A stretch of DNA of 64,000 bases, taken from positions 496,001 to 560,000 of the forward strand of contig MCGE01000011.1 in assembly GCA_002105175.1 (NCBI GenBank), written 5' to 3'. The translations under genes were made by a program, and so were the position numbers. Below, piece after piece: positions 20,402 through 31,163 of the stretch; within the stretch, counting starts at the first letter, position 1; every line of letters begins with the position of its first letter. The notes beneath the pieces were generated by a model. The model worked only from the letters and a program-made list of their open reading frames with translations. It made no database searches and was not told the origin of the DNA. The stretch comes from Absidia repens. Lineage: Eukaryota > Mucoromycota > Mucoromycetes > Mucorales > Cunninghamellaceae.

Positions 20402-20842
20402 ATGGCTCAAGGATCTTTAAAAAAAGTAGCAAAGCCTGCCAAAAAGAATGCCAGACAAAAACAAGTCAAGATGAAGAAAGGATGTACGTAGTTTTTTTTT
20501 TTTGTTTTTTGTTTATTTTTATGAAATGCATGTCTTTGATCTTTGTCCTTACCTTTTGGTATTTCTTTCTGTTTAGCTCGAACCATTGCTCCCAAGCAAA
20601 ATGTCCTTGTCAAGCAAAAATCACTCGAAAAAGTATGTCTATGAAACCATGATTTGATCGAAATGATGCTTTTTTTTTTAATAACACCAATTTTTTCTTC
20701 ATAGAAACTTACGGCCCAAATCAATAAGAATATTGAAAAGCAAATGTCCGTAAAGGCCAACGCCATCGGCAAGTTGACGATTATGAAAGGACTCGCGGAA
20801 AACTCCGCCAAGGAAATGAACGACAAGAAAAAGAAGAAATGA
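20402..20842 (+). CDS. UPF0390/DUF2462-type small basic nucleolar protein
   Basis: Three exons, 20402-20483, 20577-20632 and 20705-20842; 91 residues, Lys-rich. It begins MAQGSLKKVAKPAKKNARQK and continues SRTIAPKQNVLVKQKSLEKK, matching the pattern of the UPF0390/DUF2462 family (C19orf53 in animals, YLR363W-A in yeast): MAQG..K start, then basic linker, then RxIAPKK. Members are small basic proteins linked to the nucleolus and ribosome assembly; the molecular role is poorly defined. The helical C-terminal half ends in KKKKK. Being head-to-head with fibrillarin fits coordinated expression with ribosome biogenesis. Confidence 0.85.
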
Positions 20843-21221
20843 ACCGTGTATCCATAGCGCTCTAGTACCAACCATCCCTTATCTCCTTTATCATTATCAT
20901 TTGTGTTTTATTTTATTAGTTATTTATCCATTCATTATTATCATCATCATTTATCTAGTTCTAGTCAGTAGTATAGCTCATACCATCCATCTCATCCCCT
21001 GTATTCTTTGTCGCCAATAAAGCATTCTTTGATTTTATCTTTTTTTGGCCCCTGTGTGATACGGACACCATTTTTGCAGACCTGTGCGGGGTTTGGAAAT
21101 TTCGTTTTTTGGTGGGTTTTTTCTTTTTTGCAAATGTGAAAAGTACTCTTTCCACTTTGTATTTTTGTTATACAGGTAAACCAAACAAAAGGTGCTACTG
21201 CGGATATAGACTACTAGACTA
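20843..21221. other. intergenic, 379 bp
   Basis: 3' region of the DUF2462-type gene (AT-rich with an AATAAA word near 21016), then the upstream region of the next gene with a CGG-type sequence CGGGGTTTGGAAATT at 21087-21101. No gene seen. Confidence 0.45.
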
Positions 21222-22255
21222 ATGTCTTTTTTTTTTCTGGAATTGCTCAAAGTAAAAGCTATAGCGCCCATTATGTTGGGCAAACCACAAGGAATTATCA
21301 AATATCACCAAACTTCTTCACCTCCTACCATAAGAACCATACAGGACAGCGACACCAATCCGCCAAAACTCAAGAAAAAAGTGCAGTTAAACAAAATGAT
21401 ACAGTTTATGGACGATGACGGCTCATGTGACATGGTTTTGGAAAGTTCACCAGATCTGGAGAAACTGGACAGCGAGGACGATTATGTGGGGGACGGTGAT
21501 AGCGATAACGAGAACGATAGTGATCAATCCATTCAAGATGGCGACGGCGTTGAGGACATCAATACTGATGAAGACGGGTCTGACTATGTGGACAGAGACG
21601 AAAGCAGTGATGAAGGTGAAGACGATATGGAACTTGATGAAGACGATTTTGGCCCTTTACAATACCGCGATCCTAAGGATAAAGAATTCCTCCTTGGGTT
21701 TGAATTACGGCATTTTGAATTGGACAACGATTCTGGTTTGGATAATATTAACCTTCGACATGAAGAAACCACACACGAAGATACTAGCCTGAAGTAAGTG
21801 GATGGAGGGAAGGTGCAGGAGGGGGGAGGGAAGTTGTTCGGCTGGGCGGGGTTTGCTAATAATGCTTTTGTTTCTAATCTTAGTGACAATTTGGCTTTTG
21901 GCTTGATCAATGCTTTACTGAACAGTTCTGATAAGGCCGACAAACGAAAAGGGAAACAGCTGCTAAGTAAGTGGGCTCATACGAAGGGAAAAACAATGCT
22001 GGGCGTATGTATTTTTACTAATGTGGTGTCTATATAGAAAAATTAAAAGGCAGTACTCCAAAAACAGAATACAAACCAAGCAACAAAAAACAGACCACAT
22101 CCAAATCATCAAGGGAGAACACAAAAAAATCAGGGAAATTAATAAAGGTGGGACAAAGCAAACTGAAAAAGACGCCCAAAAAAACAAGTCGACCAAACCA
22201 GTCCGAAAACCTTGCAAAATTCATACACTACACTGTGAATCAATTGGAAGGCTGA
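21222..22255 (+). CDS. acidic protein with Lys-rich tail, unknown, probably nuclear
   Basis: Three exons, 21222-21793, 21884-21966 and 22038-22255, in frame throughout; 290 residues from the first ATG, or 273 from the ATG at 21273, which may be the true start because the first 17 residues are hydrophobic and encoded by a T-rich leader. Residues about 65-150 are strongly Asp/Glu/Ser-rich. A short hydrophobic-aromatic block follows (FGPLQYRDPKDKEFLLGFEL). Exons 2 and 3 give a Leu-rich helix (FGLINALLNSS) and a Lys/Ser/Thr-rich basic tail. Acidic plus basic low-complexity layout is common in histone chaperones and nucleolar proteins, but I recognize no family. Without the two introns the frame would stop at once, so the splicing is well supported. 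Confidence 0.65.
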
Positions 22256-22863
22256 TTAGTATAGTGCAAATCCCCTTCTCCTCTTCCCCTCTTCCCCTCT
22301 TCCCCATATTATAATCAGTATAGCATCAATGACCCTTCCCACATAGTATAATCTATTTGACACCCACCTAGCTCTATATATCCATAGTACGAAATCACCA
22401 TGTCTCTTTTTAGTTTTTTTTTTATCACTCCCCAATCAATGCAATTATCATAATAACAATGAAATAAAAAATAAAAAACCTTTGTTGACTGATCCATCAA
22501 TATAATATATATAGTATAGCGTATATATTCCCATCATTAGATATCCGTAGTATAAACCTCTTACATGTGCCTATTTTTGTTTTACAAATATCACTAACGC
22601 CCCATTCAACCTAATGTAGCATCAATCACCCTACATCACATGCCATTATAATTATCACAATATGTATACCCATATATTACCTTCATTCCACTTTTTTTTC
22701 TTACATATGATACATCACCAACATTACAAAATAATAAAAAAGTACCATATATTTTGACGCAATGTTCATCATTGGTTATCAACTTTTTTTTTTTTTTTAT
22801 TTGACTACAATAATGCTTTTTAATCTATTATACATATATAATCTAAGTATCAACAAAACAATA
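22256..22863. other. intergenic between convergent genes, 608 bp
   Basis: AT-rich 3' regions with CT-rich repeats near 22265-22300, AATAAA-like words near 22463-22475, and a T-run near 22782-22798. No gene seen. Confidence 0.45.
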
Positions 22864-24537
22864 CTAAAACAATTGCGCTTTGACAAACGACCGAGCACCA
22901 ATATAACCTAACAATGCTATATATTGTAAATCTAAACTAGCTGTTTCATGTTCTGCAGGGAAGAGTTTGACCAAAATATACCGTCCAGATCTATAAAGTC
23001 GGAAGTACGATAAAAAAAAAAAAAAAAAAAAAAGGTTCGTTGGATGAGATTGCGCTTGTATTCAATGCAGTACGTATTATTTTCCATATACCTTTCTCCT
23101 AGATTCACAACAATCGGTTGATCATTAGTAATACGAAACCAGGCAGCAACACGATCGTCTTGATTTTTGTTGGTTTCTTGGTATCGTTCATAGTCATCTT
23201 GTGTAAAGTTGTTAAATTGTCGAGTATCTTGAAAAAAAAAAGAAAAAAAAAAGATAGCATCAAAGTGAGCCCTTTTTCGTTTTGTTCTTTATATAATGTC
23301 TACATGTGTTCAGTTTTTACCTTCAGTATCAAATGGATGATGAGAGATAAGCACCATACCATCACGACCTATGCTCATAAATGAATATAAATATACACGC
23401 TTCTATTTCCAGATCATCACCATCAACATATTGCTGTATTTTTTTTTTTTTGGACTTACGCGGTGTTGAAAATCTATACAGTTTCATAAGGGATGGAGCG
23501 GAGGTTAGATATAGATCATGCATCCTACATATTTTCATGCTTTTCTTACCCAGTTTGAGGTGACTTGATGACGATTTGCGCTACTACACAGCTGTGTCTA
23601 TGTCCTACATATTCCAAAGTCAAGTCCACTGTATTTCGACTATCAAAGACCCTAGATCATTACAAAAAGAAAAAAAAAAAAAAAACGACTAGGGTGAGTT
23701 TCAATCAAACCTTACGTAGTACCTGGTCTTTTTTTGGAGAGGGGGTTGGGGTGTGGAACATATATTAGTTGGAATACTGTACCTATATAGTGCACCATGT
23801 TGATACGATATAAAATCCTCTACATCGAATGAAGACCTATGTAATAAAGGAAAGCATATGTTGTCATTATGTATATTTATATACGTAAATTACATGGCAC
23901 CATGTTTCCCCACTACGCTTTTATCTTTCGTTACTTACGAAGATGTGTTGGTCTTATGTGGAATAAGCTGAAAGTCTAGATAGCTATAGTTTTCCTCTTT
24001 TTGCTTTGTCATGAAAGAGTAGTCGTGTGTTGCTGCAAATAAAGAGCTTAGGTCAACGGGTTCTAAACACTGATCCTGAGTGGACTGAGGTGATTGTAAA
24101 CGCCGACCGGTGGTAGTGGTGGAGATAGCAGAGCTGATACTCATGTGTTGTAGATTGTACGTATGTGGTGGAGGAATAGGTGGAACGGCGGAGGCTGTGG
24201 GTACAAGAGACGTCGTTTCATTTCTTTCAAGCGAATTCTGGGATTCATCCAAGACAATGGGCCGTCGTAGTCGAGGAATCCTTGGGATATGCCGAGCATT
24301 ATGTCGAGTACGTACTGTTGGAGCAGCTGTACTGGTAGTCGTAGCAGGTGCTGTTGCTGATGTCGTAGTTGCTGTTCCCATTGCCCCTCTTTCTCGTGCG
24401 GCTGATGAAGGCATTCTTTCTTCGACAAGCGGTGGAGTTGACGGCGCGGTGATAGCTTGGAAAGCCGAAGGTTCGTTGTAAAGAGGATGTATTGTGGCTG
24501 TAGTGAGATGATAAGGATGACCATTGAGAGTAGGCAT
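22864..24537 (-). CDS. protein with disordered N-terminus and DOC/galactose-binding-like C-terminus
   Basis: Seven exons on the minus strand: 24537-23939, 23836-23783, 23651-23550, 23473-23460, 23368-23321, 23227-23092, 22990-22864; 359 residues, in frame. Exon 4 has only 14 nt. The first 200 residues are Ser/Thr/Pro-rich with an Arg-rich patch (HNARHIPRIPRLRR). The C-terminal 150 residues look globular and beta-rich: FDSRNTVDLTLEYVGHRHSC, then RVAAWFRIT, and finally SGRYILVKLFPAE...LDLQYIALLGYIG. The RYILVKL..LDLQYI.L.G pattern resembles the final strands of APC10/DOC-type galactose-binding folds, which recognize ubiquitin-ligase substrates or glycans. This link is my inference and weak. A complete APC10 is not implied. 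Confidence 0.7.
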
Positions 24538-24830
24538 TGTAGAAAGTAAGAAATAAAAAATGGAGAGACGAGGGAGAGCGAAAAAAAAAGAGGCAAAATT
24601 AAAAAATCGACTGCACAAAAAAAGGAGGGCGTAGTTCAAAATGAATGAAACAAATTGAGCGAGGTAAGGTGTCAAATTTTATTTCGTGATAAACCAGAGT
24701 AAAACAAGTAGATAAAAACAAGAAAAGAAAAGAAAAAAAAGCTAATGAATACAATAAATGTATATGGGTAAAAACTATCAAAGTTATCTAATAAAGATGG
24801 GGGAAAAGAGGGAGGCGGAGGAAGACCAAG

Positions 24831-25997
24831 TCAAGGTCGTTGTTGTGCAATGGCAGCGATTTCTTCATCAGTTGCTTTTTGTCCGCGTTCAATCAAATAG
24901 TCCACTTCCACTTCCTTGGTCAACGGAATCACCCATCGTTCATAAAGTTCCACCACGACTTGTACCGGAATGCGCAAATGAGTGCTTTTTCCTTCCTCGG
25001 CTTGATCGAGTGTTTGTCCGTATACCAAAGCCTTGCGTCGAAGTCGTTCCAGTAATTTTTTCTCCACTGTTCGGTTGGTCAACAATTCATAGATCGCATC
25101 TCGGTCGTTCATTCCGGCAAGTCTTTTATATTCATGCGGAGCATCACGGAATTTCGATTCGGCAATGAATTTACCTGTAAAAACAAAAAATAACAAACAC
25201 AGTATACATGTCAGACAATAGATATCACTAATCCCATCATCCTTCTTTGACGTTACCATAATGAATCCTTCGACTGAGTGCTTGAAGACAATCAATATCC
25301 TTTGTAGCAGAGCTTCCATAGTTGTCATCATCATGATCATCACAAATTTCAGTAACAATAGAATTCACATAAATATCCATGATTTTATCGTTGACATTGA
25401 TATCATTATCTGCCAAAAATTGTTTGAATTTGACAGGCGGGAGGATAGGTTCGGGCAATGGTGATGTAAACGCATATTCATCAGGGCTAGTATCATGAAA
25501 TTTGTTGTCAAGGTTATGATCTATTCATTTAGATTGGCTATTTTTTTTGTATTACCTAGTGTATCGACGCACACGAGCTATATTTCAAAAAAGTAAAAGA
25601 TATAGCAAACATCAATATTTAACACAACAAAGGACGAGTGGAGAAAGAGTACTAAAAGAGGGGATTGGCTTACCGTGCACTTTTTCAGTTTCCCATAAAA
25701 AGTAGTCTAAAAACTCTTTCCACCAGTGGGACCGTCAAATTCCAGGGATCCAGTATTGTAAATAGATCGATTCAAGGCAAATTGGGCACGTTCAATAAGA
25801 GCTACAGAAGAAAAGAAAGAATAGGTTAGTTTGACATGAGGTAAGACATGAATAAACTTACCAAATATAATTGTGTCTTCAAGTCGTATCAGAGTACTTC
25901 TTAAACGATCTAAGGTGAAAGGGTCGTCGATATCGGTGAAGTTACTCATATTCCAGAGATTTGAAACGAGAGGAAGAGAGTTGCTTTCAGCCACCAT
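24831..25997 (-). CDS. ARO7: chorismate mutase (AroQ type) with an apparent one-base frameshift
   Basis: Five exons on the minus strand: 25997-25862, 25801-25674, 25577-25556, 25486-25257, 25174-24831. Exon 1-2 gives [28 protein letters not shown], with the conserved Arg and Glu of the AroQ active site. Later exons give [33 protein letters not shown] and [16 protein letters not shown], as in yeast Aro7. The enzyme converts chorismate to prephenate for Phe and Tyr synthesis. Exon lengths total 860 nt, one short of a whole number of codons. The break is at 25709-25713, where a run of five A (sense T) replaces the six needed to read GKSFLDY. With the run at five, translation stops after GGKSF. 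Either the assembly lost one base or this copy is disrupted. The intact protein would be about 286 residues. Confidence 0.88.
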
Positions 25998-27174
25998 TGG
26001 TATTTTTCTGGTCTTTTATAGTAAATTTTAAAAAAATTGAATTCCCGAACAGTATCAACTAAGTGGTTGCTGAGCGAAAGAGATAAAAATAAAAATAAAA
26101 GAGTAAACAAGTTAATAAAATGAAACTGATGGGCTCATTTCTATTTTATATCTATTTTATTCTTTTCCTGATTTTTTTTTTTTCTAAAACCGTTTTGATT
26201 CTTCCGCTAGTTGTTTTTTTATGATCCAATAAAAAGTCAGATTTGAAAGGACTATTGTGAATCATAGTCGGAATAACCTCTAAGGACGATTGATCCTTCC
26301 TATTCTCCATTATCCCGGTAATCAAGCTATTGAAGTTGATCCGTGATTCCAATGCATCTATGCATATATTTACTACAGCCTTTTTTTTTAAAAAAAAATA
26401 ATAGTACATAAAACTTATCTCTGGCGGAATCGGACAACTTTATTCTAACAAATGAAATCGCTCTAAATCGAGTTCGCTTGACAGGCCTTAAGGATTTTTA
26501 AAACGGCGTGCAAATTCAATTCCGTTCCTGATATATCACAATTTATTTTCTGTAGCAGTAAAATATATTCCTGTTTCATTATCTTCTTGAAGTAGATCAA
26601 GATATGGAGGTTCTTGTAAACCTAGTCAAGGACCCACTTCAAACGATGATCATTGTTTTCATACTTAACGAAGTAAATGGATATGTCAAGTATTGAAATG
26701 CCATGTATAGCGCAGAGAGCTCGTCTTTTTTTTTCTTTTCTTTTTTTTTATGAAATCCTTCGCTCCCTCTCTCTCTCTTCATTTTTATTTTGCATGAATT
26801 TCCTATCTTGCCATAATTGTTCATTAGAAAATGTTATGCGTGAGCAGGTATTGGCAGTAAAATTCCTATCGCCTATGCTAGTCGGAAGTAGCATACCCAA
26901 TCGGCACAGCAGCTGAAGCACGATTCACAATTATATCACTTTTGAAAAATATCAGAACTATAGTATCACCATAGTACTGAATACCATGACCCAACTCAAA
27001 AATTTTTTGATGAGAGGCAGTGCAAAGTAGAGTAATTTCATAGGAAAGGTAGCTGGAAAGTTTAAAAGTCCGCGCGTGGTTATTTTTTTCGTTTTTTGCT
27101 TTTATCTTTGATTTTTTCTTTATTTTTTATTTAAACAATTAGCCTGACTTGGGGTCGTTTTTTATTTTAGATAG
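25998..27174. other. intergenic, 1.2 kb, no supported gene
   Basis: Starts with the upstream region of chorismate mutase (CGG-type element at 26034-26047). An open frame of 85 codons on the minus strand at 26152-26409 has a partly protein-like composition but no recognizable family. A near-palindromic CGGCGTGCAAATT/CGGAATTGAATTT site lies at about 26503-26524. Confidence 0.4.
26034..26047 (-). promoter_or_regulatory. candidate upstream element CGGGAATTCAATTT
   Basis: It is about 37 bp before the chorismate mutase start; a variant of the CGG-type element described in findings. Confidence 0.3.
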
Positions 27175-28048
27175 ATGACTCCTTTGCGAACATCATCTTT
27201 ACCAAAACAAACGGATGACGATGAATTATCTTTATCTGGTTTACAACTCGATGAAGAAACGCTCGATCCACAACAACTTAGCGAGCGACGACGACTCTTT
27301 TTTATGTTACTACGGACATACCTGGCGATTGAGGACGAGTATGTGTTATAGACTCCCTATCATATTCCTTTTAAAAAAAAAGGCTCGGTTACTCATTTAT
27401 TTTTGTTTTATTTAAAATTAGACAATTGATGCTGACAAGAACTCTACATTTGCTAAACACACAAGGCTATTATTTGGATGCTATTGAGGTAAGACAACTT
27501 CAGCAACGGAAATAAATGGGATACAATTACTCTTATGATTCACCACCTGACCAAAACTTGAGAAAAAAAGAAACACTCACACAGTTTTTCTCCTTTTACT
27601 GATCGCTGGTAGGTACTTAGTATTATACCAGACGATTGGCCTTTGGAACGACTACAGAGTTTCTTGAAGCACTCTTTACGACGATCGTTACATGATTACC
27701 GGGAGGACAAGTGGTACTAGGCATGAGTCGTGGTGAAAACCTTATGGTAATACCGGGAGGGGGATGCAGTAGTGACCATTATGAAAGTAGAATTCTCACC
27801 TTTCTTCAAATATACAGGTTGCCAATGAATTATTCGACACTTACAAAGACATTGGACCGACCAAGATAGAGATTACAAGTACATGCAATCATTGCCATTA
27901 CAACATCAACACCGATGATGGCCGGATAGTGTGTGACGAAAACAGCCAAATCTTCCATATGGATTGTGCCAAAAAACGAGCAATAAGGATCATTGACAGT
28001 AGCAATGCAAATGACAACAGTCTTGACGTCAAGCCAAATGGAATATGA
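27175..28048 (+). CDS. Vps39/TGFBRAP1 C-terminal-domain protein, short, with an apparent frameshift
   Basis: Four exons, 27175-27338, 27422-27488, 27613-27746 and 27818-28048. Exon 2-3 reads GYYLDAIEVLSIIPDDWPLE, then RLQSFLKHSLRRSLHDYRED, and exon 4 has ITSTCNHCHYNINTDDGRIV with a later HMDC. This is the pattern of the Vps39 second domain of the HOPS/CORVET subunits Vps39/Vam6 and Vps3/TGFBRAP1: hydrophobic-DDWPL, RSLR, and the C-terminal CxxC. Full family members are about 900-1000 residues with a CNH and clathrin repeats. Here only about 198 residues exist, and a stop codon lies directly before the ATG. Exon 3 is one base short: near 27710 the sequence GACAAGTGG would need an extra G to continue into VVLGMSRGENL. 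It may be a truncated duplicate or a small gene with a sequencing error. Confidence 0.6.
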
Positions 28049-31000
28049 ACTGGATTTGTTCTTTTTGGTAATGGATAGATAGTTAGTTAGCTTTGCTTAT
28101 AGTGTATATTTTAGTATCTTCTTGGATTCCCCTACATCGTAGTTTGCTCCCTCCGTTCTTCTCTAACATCGTAGTTTACTTCCCCCCCCTCCATTTTATT
28201 TTATGTTTGAATTGTTGATGAAACACTGTATTATTACTTTTTTTTTAATAAAGGCTATTAGAATATTTATATACCATATCTTTTTATATATCTCACTCAA
28301 AAATTGTTTGTCAAGTCGATCCTATATCATATCATTCCTTTTTAGCTAATTCTTATCGCAAGATTTCTTCGTTGACAGCCAGTTGTTATCTATCATTAAA
28401 AGTTGTCGAGTGTTAAGATTGGAAACAGGGTTACGGAAAATTTTCTCAAGTACATTTCAAAGTTCCTCCTCCCCCTCTTCAAAAGCAAAAACAAAAACCA
28501 TAACATTGCATAAATTTGGTGTAGACGAGTTGACATGATTGTTTCGGTGTACTGTAATGGTTCGCTTGATAAAGCAAGGGGAAAAAAGAAAGGGTAGCCT
28601 GAATAAAACAGCTGTTTTCTGGATACCGATCAGGCTATAATAAAGTTTTGATCTCTTTAAATAAACAGTCTATATATTGGAGTCAGTCATATCACGGACG
28701 TTTTGCTCCGGAATCCTCATTCCGTCCAAGATCTGCGCTAAAAAAGAAAAGTAACCCAGTCCCTGCAATTCCTTTACTCTGTATCAAAAGTTTTTCCGCC
28801 CGGCTAGTTACACTTAAAAGTTGTTGTTCTGCCCTAGCTCGGTCATGACAGGTAAATCCTTGAAATTGAAATGATCCTATGATAGACATCGAAGTTTTCC
28901 GTAGTGAAAGGGGTGTGATATAAACAGTGATGAAGGAATATTGATTCTCTGTATCTAGAAAGGTTTGGAAGCTACCACATCACTTACATCCCATTTCGTC
29001 AAGCAATTTAAAAAGAAAAAAAAGTATAATAGGGACATATTATATTTATAATGCTCTACCACTGATCGTTATACGTTGAAAGCATACTCGCAAGGAACAT
29101 CCACTGACAAATTAATGCTGTTTGTTCAGAAATTTGCTACCAAGAGGGACCGAAAACAGACATATATAGCATAATATTATATAGATAGCTCATAAAAAGT
29201 TTAGTATTCATTAGGACGGATAATAGAGTTTGATGGTTAAAATGAAGATATGTATTATTGAAACATAAACGGGGAAGGTCAACAGTAGCCTAAAAGCGTG
29301 GGGGGAGTTTGGAAGTAAAAAAGTTGTTCTATGAGGGAGACTGATAGGAATCAGAATGAGGGTCACTACTAATTTAAAGAAACAATTGCAAAAAGAAATC
29401 TAGCATATTGTACTATACAAGATATGACAAAGACTAAAGAGGCTTCTTTTATTGAAGCACACGATAAACGGTCAACACTAATCAAAGCGGAATGAAGGTA
29501 GTAAAATGGAATCTATTGCACAATACATGAAAAAAACTAATGGGACATATTTTATTAACAATGTAAGAAGAGACATATTTTATCATATATTGATACAAAC
29601 TTTAGAGAAAGTAATACTAAACTAAGCTAATGAAGACCCCAAAAAGTCAGCTAATGGTGGTCCCAAATCCTGAATCCAAAATGAAAGAGTTTCCTCATCC
29701 GTCTTGTAATCCCTGAGCTGGAACCCCTTCTAAACTAGTCCTGAAAGTAATCTAAGTTCAACATAACCCATACGGACAACAATTATGAAGAATTAGAAAG
29801 AGGGAAAGAAAATGAAAGGAAAGAAAGAGAGAGAGAGAGAGAGGGAGGAAAGAAGGGAGAAAAAAAATCCACGTGGGCGGGATTTGAAAAAGCCGGTGAC
29901 TCATTCTTGTGTGTAATTCTCTTTTGTTCACTACAAAAAAAGGGGGTTTCCTTTTTTTTTTTGGTCTCTTCCCTTTTTTACAGCCACAACACCATCAAAC
30001 AAGGTGTTGTATTTTACCACCATTTACCATCGACAGTATGCTGATTCCCGCTTCTTTTTTTACAGTATGATAGCTAACTTCGGCAGCATTGTGGCTCTGC
30101 CTTTTTTCCACAGCAATATCCACCACTCAGAACCAGTAGAATGACACTGTAGTTCCCTTCTTATGTTACCTTTGCGCTCAATAAGGAGAAACTTGGTCTA
30201 CATAGTCTTGTTTATTTTCCCTTCCCCTCTGCTGTAGAATAGTTTGCCTTCCGTCATATCATAGTATATATTAGGTTCCCTCCTTCCACTGTAGAAATAG
30301 TATGATACTCTCTGTAGGATTGCTTGCTCTCATCGATTACCTTTCGTTATGTTTGTTCTATGATACAATAAAAAAAAAACTTTATATGGTTTCAATAGTT
30401 TATAGCGTATTATAAAATGTTTTCAAGTGATATAAAGTGATTGCACTCCAAAGACGGCTTGGTATACCTATCGTCCCCCGCCGGAAACCTAACCCCACTT
30501 TTACCTCCTCTCAGACCCAGAAACCCTTTCCCTTTTATTCATAAATGTATTTAGTCTATTATACCTGATGCCACAAAAAAGCGCTACTATTGCTGTTAAC
30601 GCTTTAGCCTAATTTATGCTGCTGCTATGACATCAGTCTAGTTTGTTCTGCAAAACATACAGTATCTACTTTTCAAGTCCATTCGCTTTTGCTTTTGTCC
30701 ACTTCTTTCATATAAACCCTCTTCATAAACCCGCTAACATCGACATGCCAATTTTTTGCGGAAGGACATTCGTTTGACTCCACCCCAACTAACCTTTCCC
30801 ATCAACAAGACATAAAAACACCAGACTGCATTAACTATGGGAGATAAATCGGTTTTTATTTCTGACAGTAAATATGACGGATGTGAAAAATAAAGACAGT
30901 ATGACAAGGGCATGTATATAGGAATAAATAAAAAACTTCGATGGAAGGCAATATAATTTGGACAAGAATAATCTACATTAATAAAATGGGGTAATTATCA

Positions 31001-31163
31001 ACTAATGAATAGTAAAAAAAAGAAAAGAAAAAAAAAAAAAGGAAAAAGAAAAGAAAAGAAAAAAATGTATGTAACAGAATATATGTAAAATGTGAGGGAA
31101 AATAAAACAAGAGAAAAAAAGTTAAAAGTTGAAAATGAAGGGGCATGGAATCATGATATCTAT
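28049..31163. other. gene-poor 3.1 kb stretch with repeat copy 2
   Basis: No convincing coding exon. It holds repeat copy 2 (29375-29883), a GA microsatellite (about 29827-29847), an inverted repeat ACAACACC...GGTGTTGT at about 29986-30010, and several AT-rich stretches. The last 200 bp is the 3' region of the PAS kinase gene. Confidence 0.5.
29375..29883 (-). repeat. dispersed repeat, copy 2 of 3
   Basis: Reverse-oriented relative to copy 1. Its core is 29611-29765, and the block CACGTGGGCGGGAT at 29870-29883 matches 14 of 14 bases of the block in copy 1. The CT-rich tract of the element is here a GA microsatellite on the plus strand. In the coding-like frame it reads KGFQLRDYK and ETLSFWIQDLGPPLADFL, with stops upstream. 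By eye it agrees with copy 3 at roughly four in five bases over the core. Confidence 0.75.

Noticed and set aside
28692..28889. Minus-strand frame of 65 codons in the 28-31 kb gap
   Set aside because: Short, no recognizable motif, no splice partners; consistent with chance.
29986..30010. Inverted repeat ACAACACC...GGTGTTGT as a transposon end or attenuator
   Set aside because: The 8-bp arms are too short, and no matching second end or coding region lies nearby.
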